The notes: a model not told the origin generated them from the sequence alone. A stretch of 64,000 bases of DNA from Batillaria attramentaria (GCA_018292915.2 JACVVK020000341.1:472501-536500); one strand, 5' to 3'; shown: positions 32,925 to 44,697, counted from the first letter of the stretch. Program-made: numbers and translations.

Positions 32925-33037
32925 CGCGCCTCATAATATTCATTTGAATGATAATACCTTGTCAAATTTCTGTGTTTACCTACTATTGTAATGGCGCCTG
33001 GAGCTTCTACTGAGGGGCAAGCGTCACATTCAAATGA

Positions 33038-33081
<44 letters not shown>

Positions 33082-33909
33082 CCGTAGCAGCCCTACCGGC
33101 CACTCCGGCCATGGCCGGACCACTTTTTGGCAAAAAAAAACAACCCCAAAAACCTCGTCTTCATGAGTTTCAGCGTTCTGTTAGGAGGAAGGAGGGGGCT
33201 TGACTTAGATCGCATATCGGCAGCGTTAATCGAAAAATTGTCACTGGTGACATTCAAAAGATTATAACTGTCAAGGCAAACTACGTCACTACAGTCAGGA
33301 GGGTTTCTAAAGCAAAAGTTCTTCCAAAATAAAGCCTCTTCATCAAAATATTGTTTAACTTGCGTTTTCCCGTTCAAACAAATAACAAGTAATTCTTTTG
33401 TTTTCCGTTGAAGTTGAGGAGAACATAATGGCCAGGGACCGTACCTTTTTATTTAATTTTTATGGCACTTTTAGGAGCTGTGCTACGGCTCTGCTATTAC
33501 AACATAAGTGAAAAACGTCCAAGATCAAAGTTTGTATTTAGTTCTAAGTAAGCATTTTTTGTGACACAACCAAAATACACTGCCAAAGTCATGGCCAACA
33601 ATTTGACTGTGATGTTTGCGTGTTTCAGCCCAGCCCACAGTGTCATCTCCACAATACACCACCATGCATTACGTCCTCATGGCCTTCACCCTCATCATTG
33701 TTACCGCCCTTGTCATCGGAATTCTCGTGCTGGTGAGGCGAGAAATGAGTGGACGACCGCGCATGCCCAGGCGGACCTTGATCAAGGTGCGGCCGAGGCA
33801 GACGGAGGAGACGCGGAGGGAGGAGGCGCTGGTGGTGGAAGATCTGGTGGACGGTCACATGACCATCGCCTCCGCCCCAAGGTCAACCACTTACATCAAG
33901 ACCACATAG
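32506..33909 (+). CDS. Small type-I single-pass membrane protein, 112 aa, two exons
   Basis: Exon 1 is 32506-32563 (ATG, donor G|GTAAGA) and exon 2 is 33629-33909 (acceptor TTTCAG, ends TAG); a codon is split after its first base. Exon 1 encodes a signal peptide (MVRVLHVAGQLLVMVPVCL). The mature protein would start near AQPTVSSPQ, leaving a very short ectodomain. One TM segment follows (LMAFTLIIVTALVIGILVLV), then a basic stop-transfer (RREMSGRPRMPRR) and a cytoplasmic tail of about 55 residues, partly acidic (EETRREEALVVEDLVD), ending TTYIKTT. I do not recognise the family. The compact layout (signal, short neck, TM, charged tail) would suit an accessory subunit or adaptor, but that is inference. 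The model depends on pairing two exons across 1.07 kb that includes a (GT)n tract; a middle exon could have been missed. Confidence 0.55.
32752..32800. repeat. 18-bp tandem repeat x3
   Basis: AAACCGTTCCCTATTCCC units in the intron of the small membrane-protein gene. Confidence 0.75.
32849..32930. repeat. (GT)n then (GC)n microsatellite
   Basis: About 80 bp in the same intron. Confidence 0.95.
33039..33077. repeat. (ATT)n microsatellite
   Basis: Thirteen ATT/TTA units. Confidence 0.95.
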
Positions 33910-33927
33910 TTCGGACGTCTTTCCGAA

Positions 33928-34275
33928 CCTATCGGCTGTATGACGTTATCCTCCACCCATCGGCTGTATGACGTCATCCTCCACCTATCGGCTGTATGAC
34001 GTCATCCCCCACCCATCGGCTGTATGGCGTCATCCTCCACCCATCGGCTGTATGACGTCACCCCCAACCATCGGCTGTATGACGTCATCCTCGACCCATC
34101 GGCTGTATGACGTCATCCCCCACCCATCGGCTGCATGGCGTCATCCCCCACCCATCGGCTGTATGACGTCACCCCCAACCATCGGCTGTATGACGTCATC
34201 CTCGACCCATCGGCTGTATCACGTCATCCCCCACCCATCGGCTGCATGGCGTCATCCCCCACCCATCGGCTGTAT
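33928..34275 (+). repeat. Minisatellite, about 29-bp unit, with TGACGTCA palindrome in most units
   Basis: About a dozen units of the type ATCGGCTGTATGACGTCATC plus a C-rich end (CCCCACCC or CTCCACCC). Most units hold the 8-bp palindrome TGACGTCA or a one-base variant (TGGCGTCA, TGACGTTA). The array starts 19 bp after the stop codon of the small membrane-protein gene, so it is probably in its 3' UTR or immediate flank. Translation of the array is incidental. Confidence 0.9.
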
Positions 34276-36424
34276 GAAAGACACTGTGGAAAACTGGTTC
34301 CAGTGGACTTGTTCTTGTTGCTGACTACTGTAAAATGCTGGCTATACATTATGTATCTCCGGAAGTTGAAGGCGTCCGGTTCAAGTTGCTACAAATCTTA
34401 TGACAATGTTCCTTCATGTTGGATTGGTTACACTCCACAAATAGCTTTCGGGCCTTGTAGTAATCATTCCGCTAAATATAGTACAGTATTTTTCCCCTAT
34501 TTAAGTTTGTGTGCAGAGTAAAACATGGTAATCTGGGGCTGTTGGTTGGCTTTGTAAATGTTTCATGCCGGGTGATCGTGAAGACAGTGAACAATGAGCA
34601 TGGCATGTGAACAGTTTGTATTCATGCGCGGCTGGCACAAGAGCCGACAGAGGAATGAGGGGGTAGGTGGTGGCTGCTAGCATTGTATAAAGTGGAATAC
34701 TGGAATTTGTTCAAATTTACCCTACAGATGAGTCTTTGGCAGCTGGATTTTTGTGATTTTTTGGGTGAATTTTGAATCATTTCTATGGTGTCACGTGCAG
34801 CGTCATGTTTCATAGGAATATATAGCATTTTCTTTGATATCGGTATCTGTAGTGTGTAGCCTGTATTTACTGATTTAACAACCCCCCCCCCCCCCCACAC
34901 ACACACACCCCCGCGTCCATGCCCACCGGTGGGCTTGAAGATATGATAACTTTTTCTTGCTGACTTGCATTCCGCCCAGCAACTTCAGAACTGTTCAAAA
35001 CGCTAACTGCTAGTCAGTGAGACTTCATAGTGTCAGCTGTCATTCTTTGTTTTTTCTGTGTCTGACTTCCCTGTATGCTGGTGGGCACATTACTTTTGTG
35101 ACTTCGCAGTGCAGCAGAAAGACCGAAACCACTAGATTCGCCATCTGCTTCCTTTCCGTTGGCCAAACACGGTCGATCGATCGTTCTGCCTAACAGTGAT
35201 TGAAGAGTGTGTGAGCCAGTGGAGTCATATGCACATTCTCTGCACAAACAATTTCATGGCTTGAAACGTGGAGAGACATTCGCTTAAGACTTATGCCCAT
35301 CTTCCGTGTTCACAAGTTGGTGCTTGAAGCGTTGAAATGACACGTGATGTGCGACAGCCATTCAGAAGCGCCGTTTGGTGGTTGTGTGAAATGTTTCAGG
35401 TCCGGAAGCTGACAAGTGTAACATGGCCCTAAGTTTAGACGGTCACTGACTGAAATCTCCACGAAAACTGCCATACGTGGTGGAAAAGGACGTTAAACTC
35501 CCAAACATCCACCCACCCACGAAAAACGGTAAAGCTAAGATCGAATCCCGCCTTGGAGCAAAGAATTTGTGTTACTCGTTCCTCTATCTTTAACATCAGC
35601 CTGTGGTGAAAAAGGTGCTCAGCCATTCAACCAACCAACCACAGGCCTACGTAACAGCAACAGAACGAAAACTGCCAACCAGGAAGAGAGCAAACAGGCC
35701 GCGTTTAATGGCAGCTACTACAAGTTGTTCTCCAGCACATGTAACACCGGTCACCGGCTTCTCGTGGTGATTGTGATAAGGAGCAAGGAAAACTTACACG
35801 ACGGAGGTTGTCTCCCTTGACACGCAAACCTGTTTCGCCTCGATCATGGGGCTACAGCCTGCAGCGAGAGAGATTCGGGATCATTACATGCTGGATAATT
35901 ATGTCTCGTGCCATATTGTCTTTTTGCGGAAAGGCACTGCTGTGAACTGTTAGAGATGTTTACTTTGAACCAGGGTTTGTTTCTTTGTTTCTTTGTTTGT
36001 TGATTTTTTTTCGTTTGGGGGTTGTTCTTTGTTTTGGGGTTGTTCTTTGTTTTGTCTGTTTTTGTTTTTGTTTGTTTGTTTGTTTGTTTAATTGTTTGTT
36101 GTTTTGTTTTGCTTTGGTTGTTTTTGTTTTTTTGTTGGTTTTTTTTTCTTTTCTTTTTTTTTGGGGGGGGGGGGTGTTTTTTGGGGATTGTTGTTTTTGT
36201 TATTTTTATTTTGTTTAGTTTTTTGTGGGGAGGGGGGTTGTTGCTGTTTTTTGTGTTGTTGTTGTTGTTGTTGTTGTTTTGGGGGGTGTTGTTGTTTTTG
36301 TTGATGTGTGTGTTTTCTAGTGGAAGCCACACAAGAGTTAGTATGCTCAGGTCGTCGGAGAGACGATATATATAGAATAACGTTCTTGTGGCGGACGAAA
36401 AATAAAACTGAAAATAATCATTGC

Positions 36425-36425
<1 letters not shown>
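34276..36425. other. Intergenic; SINE-A tail fragment and G/T-rich low complexity
   Basis: C-run near 34880-34896. SINE-A tail fragment at 35473-35520 (GTGGTGGAAAAGGACGTTAAA). (GTTT)n/(TTG)n low complexity at 35970-36305, which creates false Phe/Cys and Asn/Lys/Thr frames. Nothing gene-like accepted. Confidence 0.5.

Positions 36426-36507
<82 letters not shown>
36426..36507. repeat. (GT)n microsatellite
   Basis: About 80 bp. Confidence 0.95.
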
Positions 36508-36508
<1 letters not shown>

Positions 36509-36671
36509 CACTAGCAGCATAACAGCTGTGGATGCGCCAGACACTGTTTTTTTTCATTAGCAAATGACATTGAAACCACTATATACAGATAGAAACCAAC
36601 ATCTACAACTGGCTGCAGCTATCGTTTGGCGATGCAAAATTCCAGCCTTGGGAAGTCTGTAGTCCACCAGC

Positions 36672-36825
36672 GATGGTCGAGATAGCTGAGGTCACCGACC
36701 ATCGGTCTCCCGATCGGAAGGTCCGGGGTTCGTATTCCGACCAGGACAAACTTTTGCACAGGCCTTTCACCATTCACGTCTTTGATATAACCCTGGCGGT
36801 GGAAAGAGGACGTTGCCAAAACACG
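36672..36825 (+). mobile_element. Diverged SINE-A relative
   Basis: GGTCGAGATAGCTGAGGTCA head, GGGGTTCGTATTCCGACC box, CACGTCTTTGATATAACCCT and GGTGGAAAGAGGACGTTG. A similar head fragment without body is at 46376-46460. Confidence 0.65.
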
Positions 36826-36919
36826 CTCCCCCTCCATCCCTCCCCTCCCCCCCCCCTCTCCTGCCCCCCCCCCTCCCCTCACCGTCCACTTTCTTTGACT
36901 TGCAATTTCTAACTACCTT

Positions 36920-37178
36920 CATGTCAGTGAATTGTGATAGACAGAGCATGATCGTTATTCTTTCTTTGTGCGATAGTTATTTCATGTCAGTGAATTGTGA
37001 TAGACAGAGCATGATCGTTATTCTTTCCGTGTGCGATAGTTATTTCATGTCAGTGAATTGTGATAGACAGAGCATGATCGTTATTCTTTCTTTGTGCGAT
37101 AGTTATTTCATGTCAGTGAATTGTGATAGAAAGAGCATGATCGTTATTCTTTCCGTGTGCGATAGTTATTTCATGATT
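36920..37178. repeat. Minisatellite, 63-bp unit, 4 copies with alternating variants
   Basis: ATGTCAGTGAATTGTGATAG, ACAGAGCATGATCGTTATTC, then TTTCTTTGTGCGATAGTTAT TTC. Units 1 and 3 read TTTCTTTGTG; units 2 and 4 read TTTCCGTGTG, so the array grew by duplicating a two-unit block. The 21-codon period keeps a frame open. Confidence 0.93.
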
Positions 37179-38365
37179 ACCTCATAACATCGCACATTAT
37201 TATATCAGTGAAAAACTTAGTTTAGTTTATTGCTGAGGGAGCGTTTTAAGCGGAAAGCGGAAATGTTCTTTGCGGAGTGACTCGCTCTCACATCGATCTG
37301 GTCGGACGTAACGCTACAGGGATGGAAAGGGAATCAATGGTAAGGCTTGTAATTGCTGAACCGAAGGGAAAAAAACGAACCCTGAAGCCTTTTGATGCTA
37401 TAACGTCCACTTTCTTTCTGTCTTTCATTACAAGGAAAAGGATTTCCAGTCCCAGCAAGCCATGTAGGGGTTTTCTTTGTCAATTACACGGAATCTGGTT
37501 CCACATCAATAGCTGTCAGTTGCAGGTGAAGCTGATTTTGATGTAATTCTGCTAAAAATGGAACCGTAGTTTTAAATTGTTAATTATAAAATGCTAGCCC
37601 TCGTGATCTGGGCCAGGTCACCGTGTCCTCGTTGTCTGTCCCGAGAAATCAGAGAGAGGAATGGACACGTGACAGAGATCACCTGACAATTTTCTGCCTT
37701 TCAATCGATCTTTCAAAACTCCCGCTTACTTTTCTTTTTTTCTGATGGCGAGGATGCTGAGCGTGAAGATTGAAGACCTGCCTGTACATACCTCTCGTCT
37801 GAAAAAAGGCGCAAGTACCCATCAGATTCACGGCACTTAGTCCTTAGTGTCATTCTTCATGAGTTGATCAGCCGCGAATTAGTCTTTGTGGCTCGCGCGG
37901 CTTTAAGCCCTAAGAACTCACTCACTTCATGAGTTGACGTCATCTTAGTTTGCTCGTCTTCATGCATTAGTCAGAGATAGGTACAGCTTTTGTACGTACG
38001 TTTTACCTTTCACTTATAGTTACGGCCCCTGGCCGAAGACAAATTTGTCTGTAAAAGGACACAATAAAGTTGTTTGAACTGGAACTTTTCCAAATGACAG
38101 TAGATATACTTATCCATTGTGCAACTTCATGACACACGAATGGAAGATGTACTTCGGGAAGCTCACACCACTGGTACTGATAGGTTTTTCGAAGACAGCT
38201 TCTGTACCCTAATGACTAGCGGCTTCACTGTTGTTCTTAACGTCCCTGCCCCCCCCCCCCCCCCCCAAAAAAAACAAGATGGCCACTGACCAGCCCAATA
38301 TGTTGTTTCCATTTAATCACCTGCTGTCGTCACGGTCGTTCTTTTGTAATGCCATGTATTCGGGA

Positions 38366-38427
<62 letters not shown>

Positions 38428-38774
38428 CACACTCTCTCTCTCTCTCTCTCTCTGAATGGAAACAACTGACCGGGCTTGTCAGACCAATCTTGGTTTTGGA
38501 AGAGAGACGTCAAGTTGTTTTCTTTGAAATCTATGACGTTTTCCTCATTGGGATGACGCATAATACATTTGACGTAATAACTTTGACTCGGATACAATTC
38601 TTGCAATGAAAGCAGCCCCATGAAAATTGAAGTGTTGCTGCTGCGCAGTGTAAAGATCGAATTTATACCGGCTCAATGTGTTTAACAGACAAGTCTGCGC
38701 GGCGAACGTTTTTTCACTATGTGTTATGTCTGCTGCGCGCGCGCGCACACAGACACACACAGACATACGCGCGC

Positions 38775-38807
<33 letters not shown>

Positions 38808-39242
38808 GACTTGCGCGAGCCGCGTTTGTGCATGTGCTCCATTGAGACCTATGTGGTGTTCTCTCACTCTACTATGCTATTGAGTGAGAGTCAGTGGGAA
38901 AAACAAAGCTCACTACATCAATGAAACTCCCGCTTTCCCCGTCTACAAATAGAGAACTTCCGAAAAGTGACGACACACCCCCACGTCAATCAAACATGAC
39001 GTCGGCAAACTGACGCTGATACAGTTTTGCGTCAGTGCGCGTGTGCCTTTTCTGCGATGTTTGTGAGGCGTGTGGCTTGTGTAAAGGAAATGTGCTTCGA
39101 GTACAAATTTTCGAGTCAACTGACGACAACGGCTGCAGTGAATTTTTCTAATTTTTTTGTATATTTTTTATGGCACCCCAGGCTCATTATCTATGTATAG
39201 TAGGAGCGATTTTGAGATCTAAAGTGTGTTCACCAGCACTTT
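37179..39242. other. Intergenic; LINE tail, (CA)n, (GCAC)n; no gene seen
   Basis: LINE-like 3' tail at 38020-38080 (GGCCGAAGACAAATTTGTCT, ACACAATAAAGTTGTTTGAA). C-run near 38248. (CA)n at 38368-38424 and (CT)n at 38433-38453. (GC)n and (GCAC)n at 38735-38810. Confidence 0.55.
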
Positions 39243-39830
39243 CATCAGGTACGGTTTACGCCAAAAGTATAAAAGCGACAACCTCCAAAATTCACTCAGT
39301 TGAGAGTCCGTATTCATGCTATCTATGTCCCAAAAATGGAGTGGTTTAGGTAAATATTACGCCTTTAAACGCCAGAAAGCCACTTTTTTTGAAAAGGGCG
39401 ATAACTCGCAAATCATGTGTGCAATCGTACCTGGATCGGGCCTTCTATTCAACAATCTTGATTCATTTAGAAACCCCAAATTTGAAATCGATCGGTTCAG
39501 TATTTTCGGAGAAATAGGCATCTGAACTGGGTTCACATGCAATGTCAACTCAGGCTCGGTTTACATGAAAACTATAAGAGCGACCATGTTCTAGTAGTGA
39601 GTCAATTCAGAGTCCGTATTCAAGCTATCTACTGCCAAAAAATTGAGTGATTTAAATAAATATTACGCCTGTACACGAAAGACAACCAACTTGTCTCAAA
39701 AGGGCGATAACTCCCAAATCACTTAAGCAATCATCACACGCTTGAATCGTCTAATGTAACATTTTGATAAATTTGGATACCCCAAATTTGAAGCCATTCG
39801 GTTAAGTATCTTCGAAGAAACGGGCCCGGA
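39243..39830 (+). repeat. Two diverged direct copies of a repeat of about 300 bp
   Basis: Copy 1 is about 39243-39530 and copy 2 about 39555-39830. Shared words in order: CGGTTTAC, GAGTCCGTATTCA-GCTATCTA, AAATATTACGCCT, AAAAGGGCGATAACTC-CAAATCA, ACCCCAAATTTGAA, TTCGGTTAAGTAT/TTCAGTATTTTCG. Origin unknown; could be a tandem transposon relic. Confidence 0.75.
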
Positions 39831-40045
39831 CACAATTCACACACGCACACACATCCGCACAGACGGCACTCAGTGAGGAGGAGAAGTGCGTTCGGAACAG
39901 CATACATGCCAGCATCGATGACGCAGGTTTTCTTACGTCATTGTCAGAGTTACACTTGCATAATCGTCTCTGCGGGAGATCGGCAGTGACGTGCGTTTGT
40001 ACCACAGATGCTTGCCTGTGAACGTGGAAATTTTAGCCCGTCCTA

Positions 40046-40079
40046 TTATGTTGTTTCCATTACTATGGAAACAACATAA
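40046..40079. other. Perfect 15-bp hairpin, 4-nt loop
   Basis: TTATGTTGTTTCCAT, loop TACT, ATGGAAACAACATAA. The half-sequence ATATGTTGTTTCCATTTA also occurs near 38300. Confidence 0.85.
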
Positions 40080-40924
40080 AAAATCGGTACAATCTGATTT
40101 TATCTATGGAACACTTCATAAACTAAACGTGTGGGCCTTATGCCCCGGCAAGTGTTTCCAGTTGTTGGCATCTCTTCTGGAAAGTGGAAATCACACGTAC
40201 AGCGAATGTCGATTCACTCTTGCTCCAACACTGACGAGCCAAAGAATCTAAGTTTAGACGTTGAAACGGTGAAAGGGACACATGATCAATTTCTTTTAAA
40301 GTCGATTATTTGAACTTTCATACTCAGTTGTGATGAAGGATGGGCAAAACCACAGTGTTCCCAAGCATGCTGTGTCTTTGTAAATCGGACATGAAGCGCC
40401 CTGGTTATCAACATAATATGCATCCGAACAAGAGATTATTATCAAAACGTAGAAATCGCCAGTTCTCGGATCAGCAAACATTGGCACCAGACACAAATAC
40501 ACTCAAAATGGCCTCTATTTTGCGTCCTTACTCGCCAGTAATGCAAAACATACAAGCTTAATTCCAACACCCATGCATTGCCTTACAAAAAGTGTTGTTA
40601 TTCTGCAGCGGCATGCTATGGTGTTGAACGGGGCTGCATCACCACACGTCTCCAGTTAATGGCTCGAAATGGATGGAGCAAGTCTCCTGTGGCATCTTGG
40701 AGAGCATCTTTGCTTGGAATTTATGAAGCGAGGACAAATTTCCCTGACGTAACGTGGTGTCGGAAACTGCACTTCAGTGGTGAGCAGCTGGCGGAGGTTT
40801 CAGAACCCCACAGACCGTAGTAAAAACTTCTTATGGACTCTTAAAAGTTTTTAAGTTTGTGCAAAAGTTTTCTTCCTAATCTCACTGGGGAAAAATTGAC
40901 TGTTCCGAATTATAGAGAGCAGGA

Positions 40925-40962
<38 letters not shown>

Positions 40963-41126
40963 TGTGTGTGTGGGGGGGGGGGGGGCAAGATAAAGAGAGA
41001 CAGAGAGGCAAGAGTTCCTTAGGACCCAGTGCTACATCAATAGACCCTTTTCCCTTCAACATGAAGGAGCAGTTTCAGGTTGAATTTTGGATGGTGGAGC
41101 TTCGGTTAAGGGAGGTGACTTTCAGA
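40080..41126. other. Intergenic; no gene seen
   Basis: (GA)n then a G-run at 40930-40985. Short open frames (40131-40313, 40578-40820) have no recognisable motif. Confidence 0.45.
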
Positions 41127-41300
41127 CGTGGGTGGGTGGGTGCGTTTTAGGGAGTTTAACGTCCTATCACATCAAAGATATCAAAGACGGGGCAACGAGA
41201 AAAAGGCCAGCACAAATATTTGGCCCCAGCTGGGATTCGAACTCAAGCCCCGAGGACTGAAAGTCCAACGCTTTGTATTCGGCTATCGTGGGATTCCCAA
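41127..41300 (-). mobile_element. SINE-A, full-length
   Basis: Flanked by TTCAGAC at 41120-41126 and about 41302-41308, a short probable target duplication. B box GGGATTCGAACTC on the plus strand. Confidence 0.85.
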
Positions 41301-41939
41301 CTTCAGACCTTTCAACTACTCTATGTTTAAAACTGAAAAAAAAAATCAGTGCAGCCCACATGCAGTGTATTTTAGAAATCATTGTCTTAGAAAACTCTGT
41401 TCTTGCCGATCTTCACTTCGATAACAAGAAAATACACCAAAACAGGCAAGATTAAATTCCCTTATAGCTGTGCTTCATGTCAACCTGATACAGGAACGAT
41501 CCTATATCTTCACTTGCCACAAAATGAAATGAAAATAAAACTGCGCCTAATATAAAGCTGTCCTTGCTGGCTGTATTGACTCTGCCATACTTGAGACAAA
41601 AATAAAACTACAGCCATGCCTACTGTAAAGCCACCCCTTACTTTCCGTGTTGACTTGCCCATGCTTCCTGTTCTTTTTGACGTCACTTTCACGTCATTTT
41701 GCTGCATCAAAGAGCGGCCGGGGGCCCCGCGCCGTTCCCTCGTTTTTTTATCGTGCACACCACAAAAAGAAATGAGTGGTGGCTACTGAAGGAGCTGCAT
41801 TCACATCAAACGCTCCTCAATGCCAGACTTGGGCGTGTAGGGCCTATGGGGGCTCTCTTGGTTATAGAAAACGATCAGAGGAGAGAAACATCAAAGACAT
41901 CCTTAATCTTCATCGGAATCATACGGTGGCAAGATCTAG

Positions 41940-41980
<41 letters not shown>

Positions 41981-43143
41981 AGCTCTGGGCTGTCCAGATT
42001 CAGGAAAGCCACGACATTGCATATCCGGTCATTGAACGTGTCCTAGTTTATTTGCACGATCCAAGCACACTTTACATAGTACATTATATTCCAACGCATA
42101 TCCACTGCCGTTGCATTGTTTATATATTCTTTATGTTTGCGTGCGTTCCACGTTAGAGCTAAGCACAATCTTGTCTTTGTTTACACTCCCATTGATATTG
42201 TCTTGTTCCTTGACTAGATTGTAGAAGTAGATTGTCGTTCAATAGAATGTAGTTTACCAAGTAGTGATGTAGCAGGACAGTTTGTAAGATAGGCCTCGTT
42301 GCCTAACAACTTTATCCTGAAATAAACGTGTCATCATCATCATCATCATCATCATCTCTCTCTCTCTCTCCCTCTCTCTCTCTCTCTGAAATTCATGTGC
42401 AGATTACTTTTAGTGGTTTTGCTGTGTAATATTTTGTATACAGCTGGTATAATGCCACATTGGCTTCACACAGAAAACCTTGCCATTTACTGTTTCGCAA
42501 AAGTCACCATGCCAGCTTGTAAAGACAAACAAATGAGCAGTCCTCAAAGCCAAACCTTCATTCTTCAACACGCATATCGTCACTTTGTCTAGAACATCCC
42601 CTGGCACTTTTTTTTTTTTAGTTCATTTTGATCGAAGTTTGGTCATGTTGCTGAATCACTAGGCATGCGTGACGGTGTACCGGAAGTGTAAGTGCAAGAT
42701 TAGTTGCTGTCACAGCTTTGTCTGACTTCTTGTCAATACAGCTGTAGATTGGTTCATTTGTCATACACGGTGACGTAATATCAACATTTCAAAACAACAG
42801 GTAAAATTGAAGGTGGTCCTTTTATTTGTACTGTATTTTTTTCTCATTGCCCCGTCTTTGATATCACCCTGTATGGTGGAAAAAAGACGTTAAACCCTCA
42901 GGCAACCAACCAATCAATCTTGTCATCAGAAACGCCTCGTTACTGTTCCTCCCCTTCACCTGACCGATACTGACAACAAACATGGCCAGCTTCTCTTCTT
43001 CATGTCGTCACGGTAGCTCATCTGTCAAGGTTTGGGCCTTGGCTTGGATTCGACTGTTGTCGTGTTGTCTTCTTCTTAAATAATAATAATAATTTTTTTT
43101 AAAGAGCGCTGCACTCCAAGTACCAAGGACTCGCTGTGCTTAA

Positions 43144-43145
<2 letters not shown>
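41301..43145. other. Intergenic; LINE-tail-like repeat, SINE-A tail, (CT)n
   Basis: (CT)n at 41941-41978. LINE-like tail at 42265-42335 (GTAGCAGGACAGTTTGTAAG, AACTTTATCCTGAAATAAAC) followed by (ATC)n and (CT)n. SINE-A tail at 42838-42915 (CCCCGTCTTTGATATCACCC, GACGTTAAACCCTC). No gene accepted. Confidence 0.55.

Positions 43146-43206
<61 letters not shown>
43146..43206. repeat. (CA)n microsatellite
   Basis: About 60 bp. Confidence 0.95.
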
Positions 43207-43209
<3 letters not shown>

Positions 43210-43224
43210 TTTGACAGGTGCAGC

Positions 43225-43440
43225 GACATCAGACGACTCATGGTACACACAAACAGAATCAACACAAGATAACTAGCAAAAGCTTGACGGAAGAGAAATG
43301 TCTTCATATGGGATTTAACGAGGGGCAGTGGATCCTGAAGACGCAATTCAAGTGCAAAGAGTTCCAACAGTCGGGGCAAAAAAGCTGCACGAGCGCTCTT
43401 AGGCAGTTTTCACGTTACGCTTCAGAATTTGGAGTTTTTT
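43225..43440 (-). pseudogene. LINE 3'-end remnant (frameshifted)
   Basis: Minus-strand reading gives SFFAPTV, then after a 1-nt shift ELRLQDPLPLVKSHMKTFLF. This is the usual C-terminal ending of a non-LTR reverse transcriptase ORF (A-P-x-W-N-S-L-P ... F-K-x-x-L-K-T-x-L-F). The nucleotide sequence is homologous to 19425-19510. A SINE-A middle fragment follows at 43495-43545. Confidence 0.65.
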
Positions 43441-44431
43441 CGCTAGCGGAACGCACAGTGCAAGACGGTTGTTACGGACAGAGAAAAGTTGTCTTCGTTG
43501 CACCGTCTTTGTGTCACCGTTACGTGGTGAAAGAGAACTTTAAAGCCCAATCTGTATATAGAACTGACTAATAAATCCAGAATAGCGTTGATTAAAGGCA
43601 CGCGGCAATCGTAAATGATGTACGATATCTTGTTTTTACAGCCCCCTTTTCCTTCACCCATATTGGCAATAACTTCACCCATGTATCCCGCCTGCTGGAA
43701 TGGCACATTAACGTAGGGAGGAAACTGTAACTGCTGCAAGAGGGGAGGTACAGATTGGGGGCATCACCACCCCCACTGTCCATCCCTCGTGTCCAAACCG
43801 AGGACAGGGGGTGTGAGTCTATTGACCGGCTCGCCTTATTCATTGACCACTGCAGCTATTTATTGACTGCCGGGGGCTATTTACCACCCGGACGATGCCA
43901 CGAGTAGCGGCCCTTTCCATAACAGACGCGGCTAGTAATATGCCTCTTCTGTGAACGATTCTTTCGTGTCTAAAATGGACCTTTCCCCATGAATACCCAT
44001 CGACCTCAAGGGCCATTTGAAGGTCTTGGCACACCGCTTGGCTAGTGAATGTATTTTTCCCGCTAGAATTTCCGAATAATCTGACTGAAAGACGTTTTTA
44101 CGGGGTGCCCCTCATCTCCTGAAAATAGAGCTCTTGTCAACACTCATGTCTCTCATAGCCAACTGTCACATTGATTATCGGCGGCAGCAAGTTGCCACGG
44201 AAGGAAGCAATCAAACAGAAATGTGGGTGTGCGGGGTGTTTTTGCAACCTGTAACTAATTCGCTAACTGCAGCAGACCACAATATTTCTTGAGAAAGCAG
44301 AAAACATCTGTACAGAGAACCAGTTGAGTTGGACTTCAGTTTGGGCACAGTCCGGCCACAGGATGGGGGAATCGAATGCTGGTCGTCAGTGTCGTCTTCG
44401 CAGTGATCCTACCGGATTTCGATAATTACCT

Positions 44432-44432
<1 letters not shown>

Positions 44433-44466
<34 letters not shown>
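44433..44466. repeat. (CT)n microsatellite
   Basis: 34 bp. Confidence 0.9.
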
Positions 44467-44468
<2 letters not shown>

Positions 44469-44601
44469 CCATAAATTACGAATTCTGTAAGATTATAATC
44501 TTAAGAAATTCTATTTTGCCATGGAACAAAGTTCTCTTCTGTGCGTCATCTCAATCTTAATAAATGTGGTTCCACAGCGGAACAAAAAGTCAGTCTCTCC
44601 C

Positions 44602-44603
<2 letters not shown>

Positions 44604-44660
<57 letters not shown>

Positions 44661-44697
44661 CGTGCGTGCGTGCGTGCGTGCGTGCGCGCGCGCGCGT
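44604..44697. repeat. (GT)n, (CGTG)n, (CG)n compound microsatellite
   Basis: GT run passing to GTGC tetramers and then GCGCGCGC. Confidence 0.95.

Noticed and set aside
33093..33377. 94-residue minus-strand frame (VKQYFDEEALFWKNFCFRNP)
   Set aside because: Looks protein-like but has no recognised family, overlaps the intron of the plus-strand small membrane-protein gene and ends in an A-run; insufficient evidence.
35640..35820. Short plus-strand peptide AAFNGSYYKLFSST resembling the start of a C-type lectin domain
   Set aside because: Only about 14 residues, no following Cys/Trp pattern or calcium-site motif, and no matching exons nearby.
35844..36563. 239-residue minus-strand Asn/Lys/Thr-rich frame
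   Set aside because: Low-complexity (GTTT)n/T-run and (GT)n DNA; no plausible protein.
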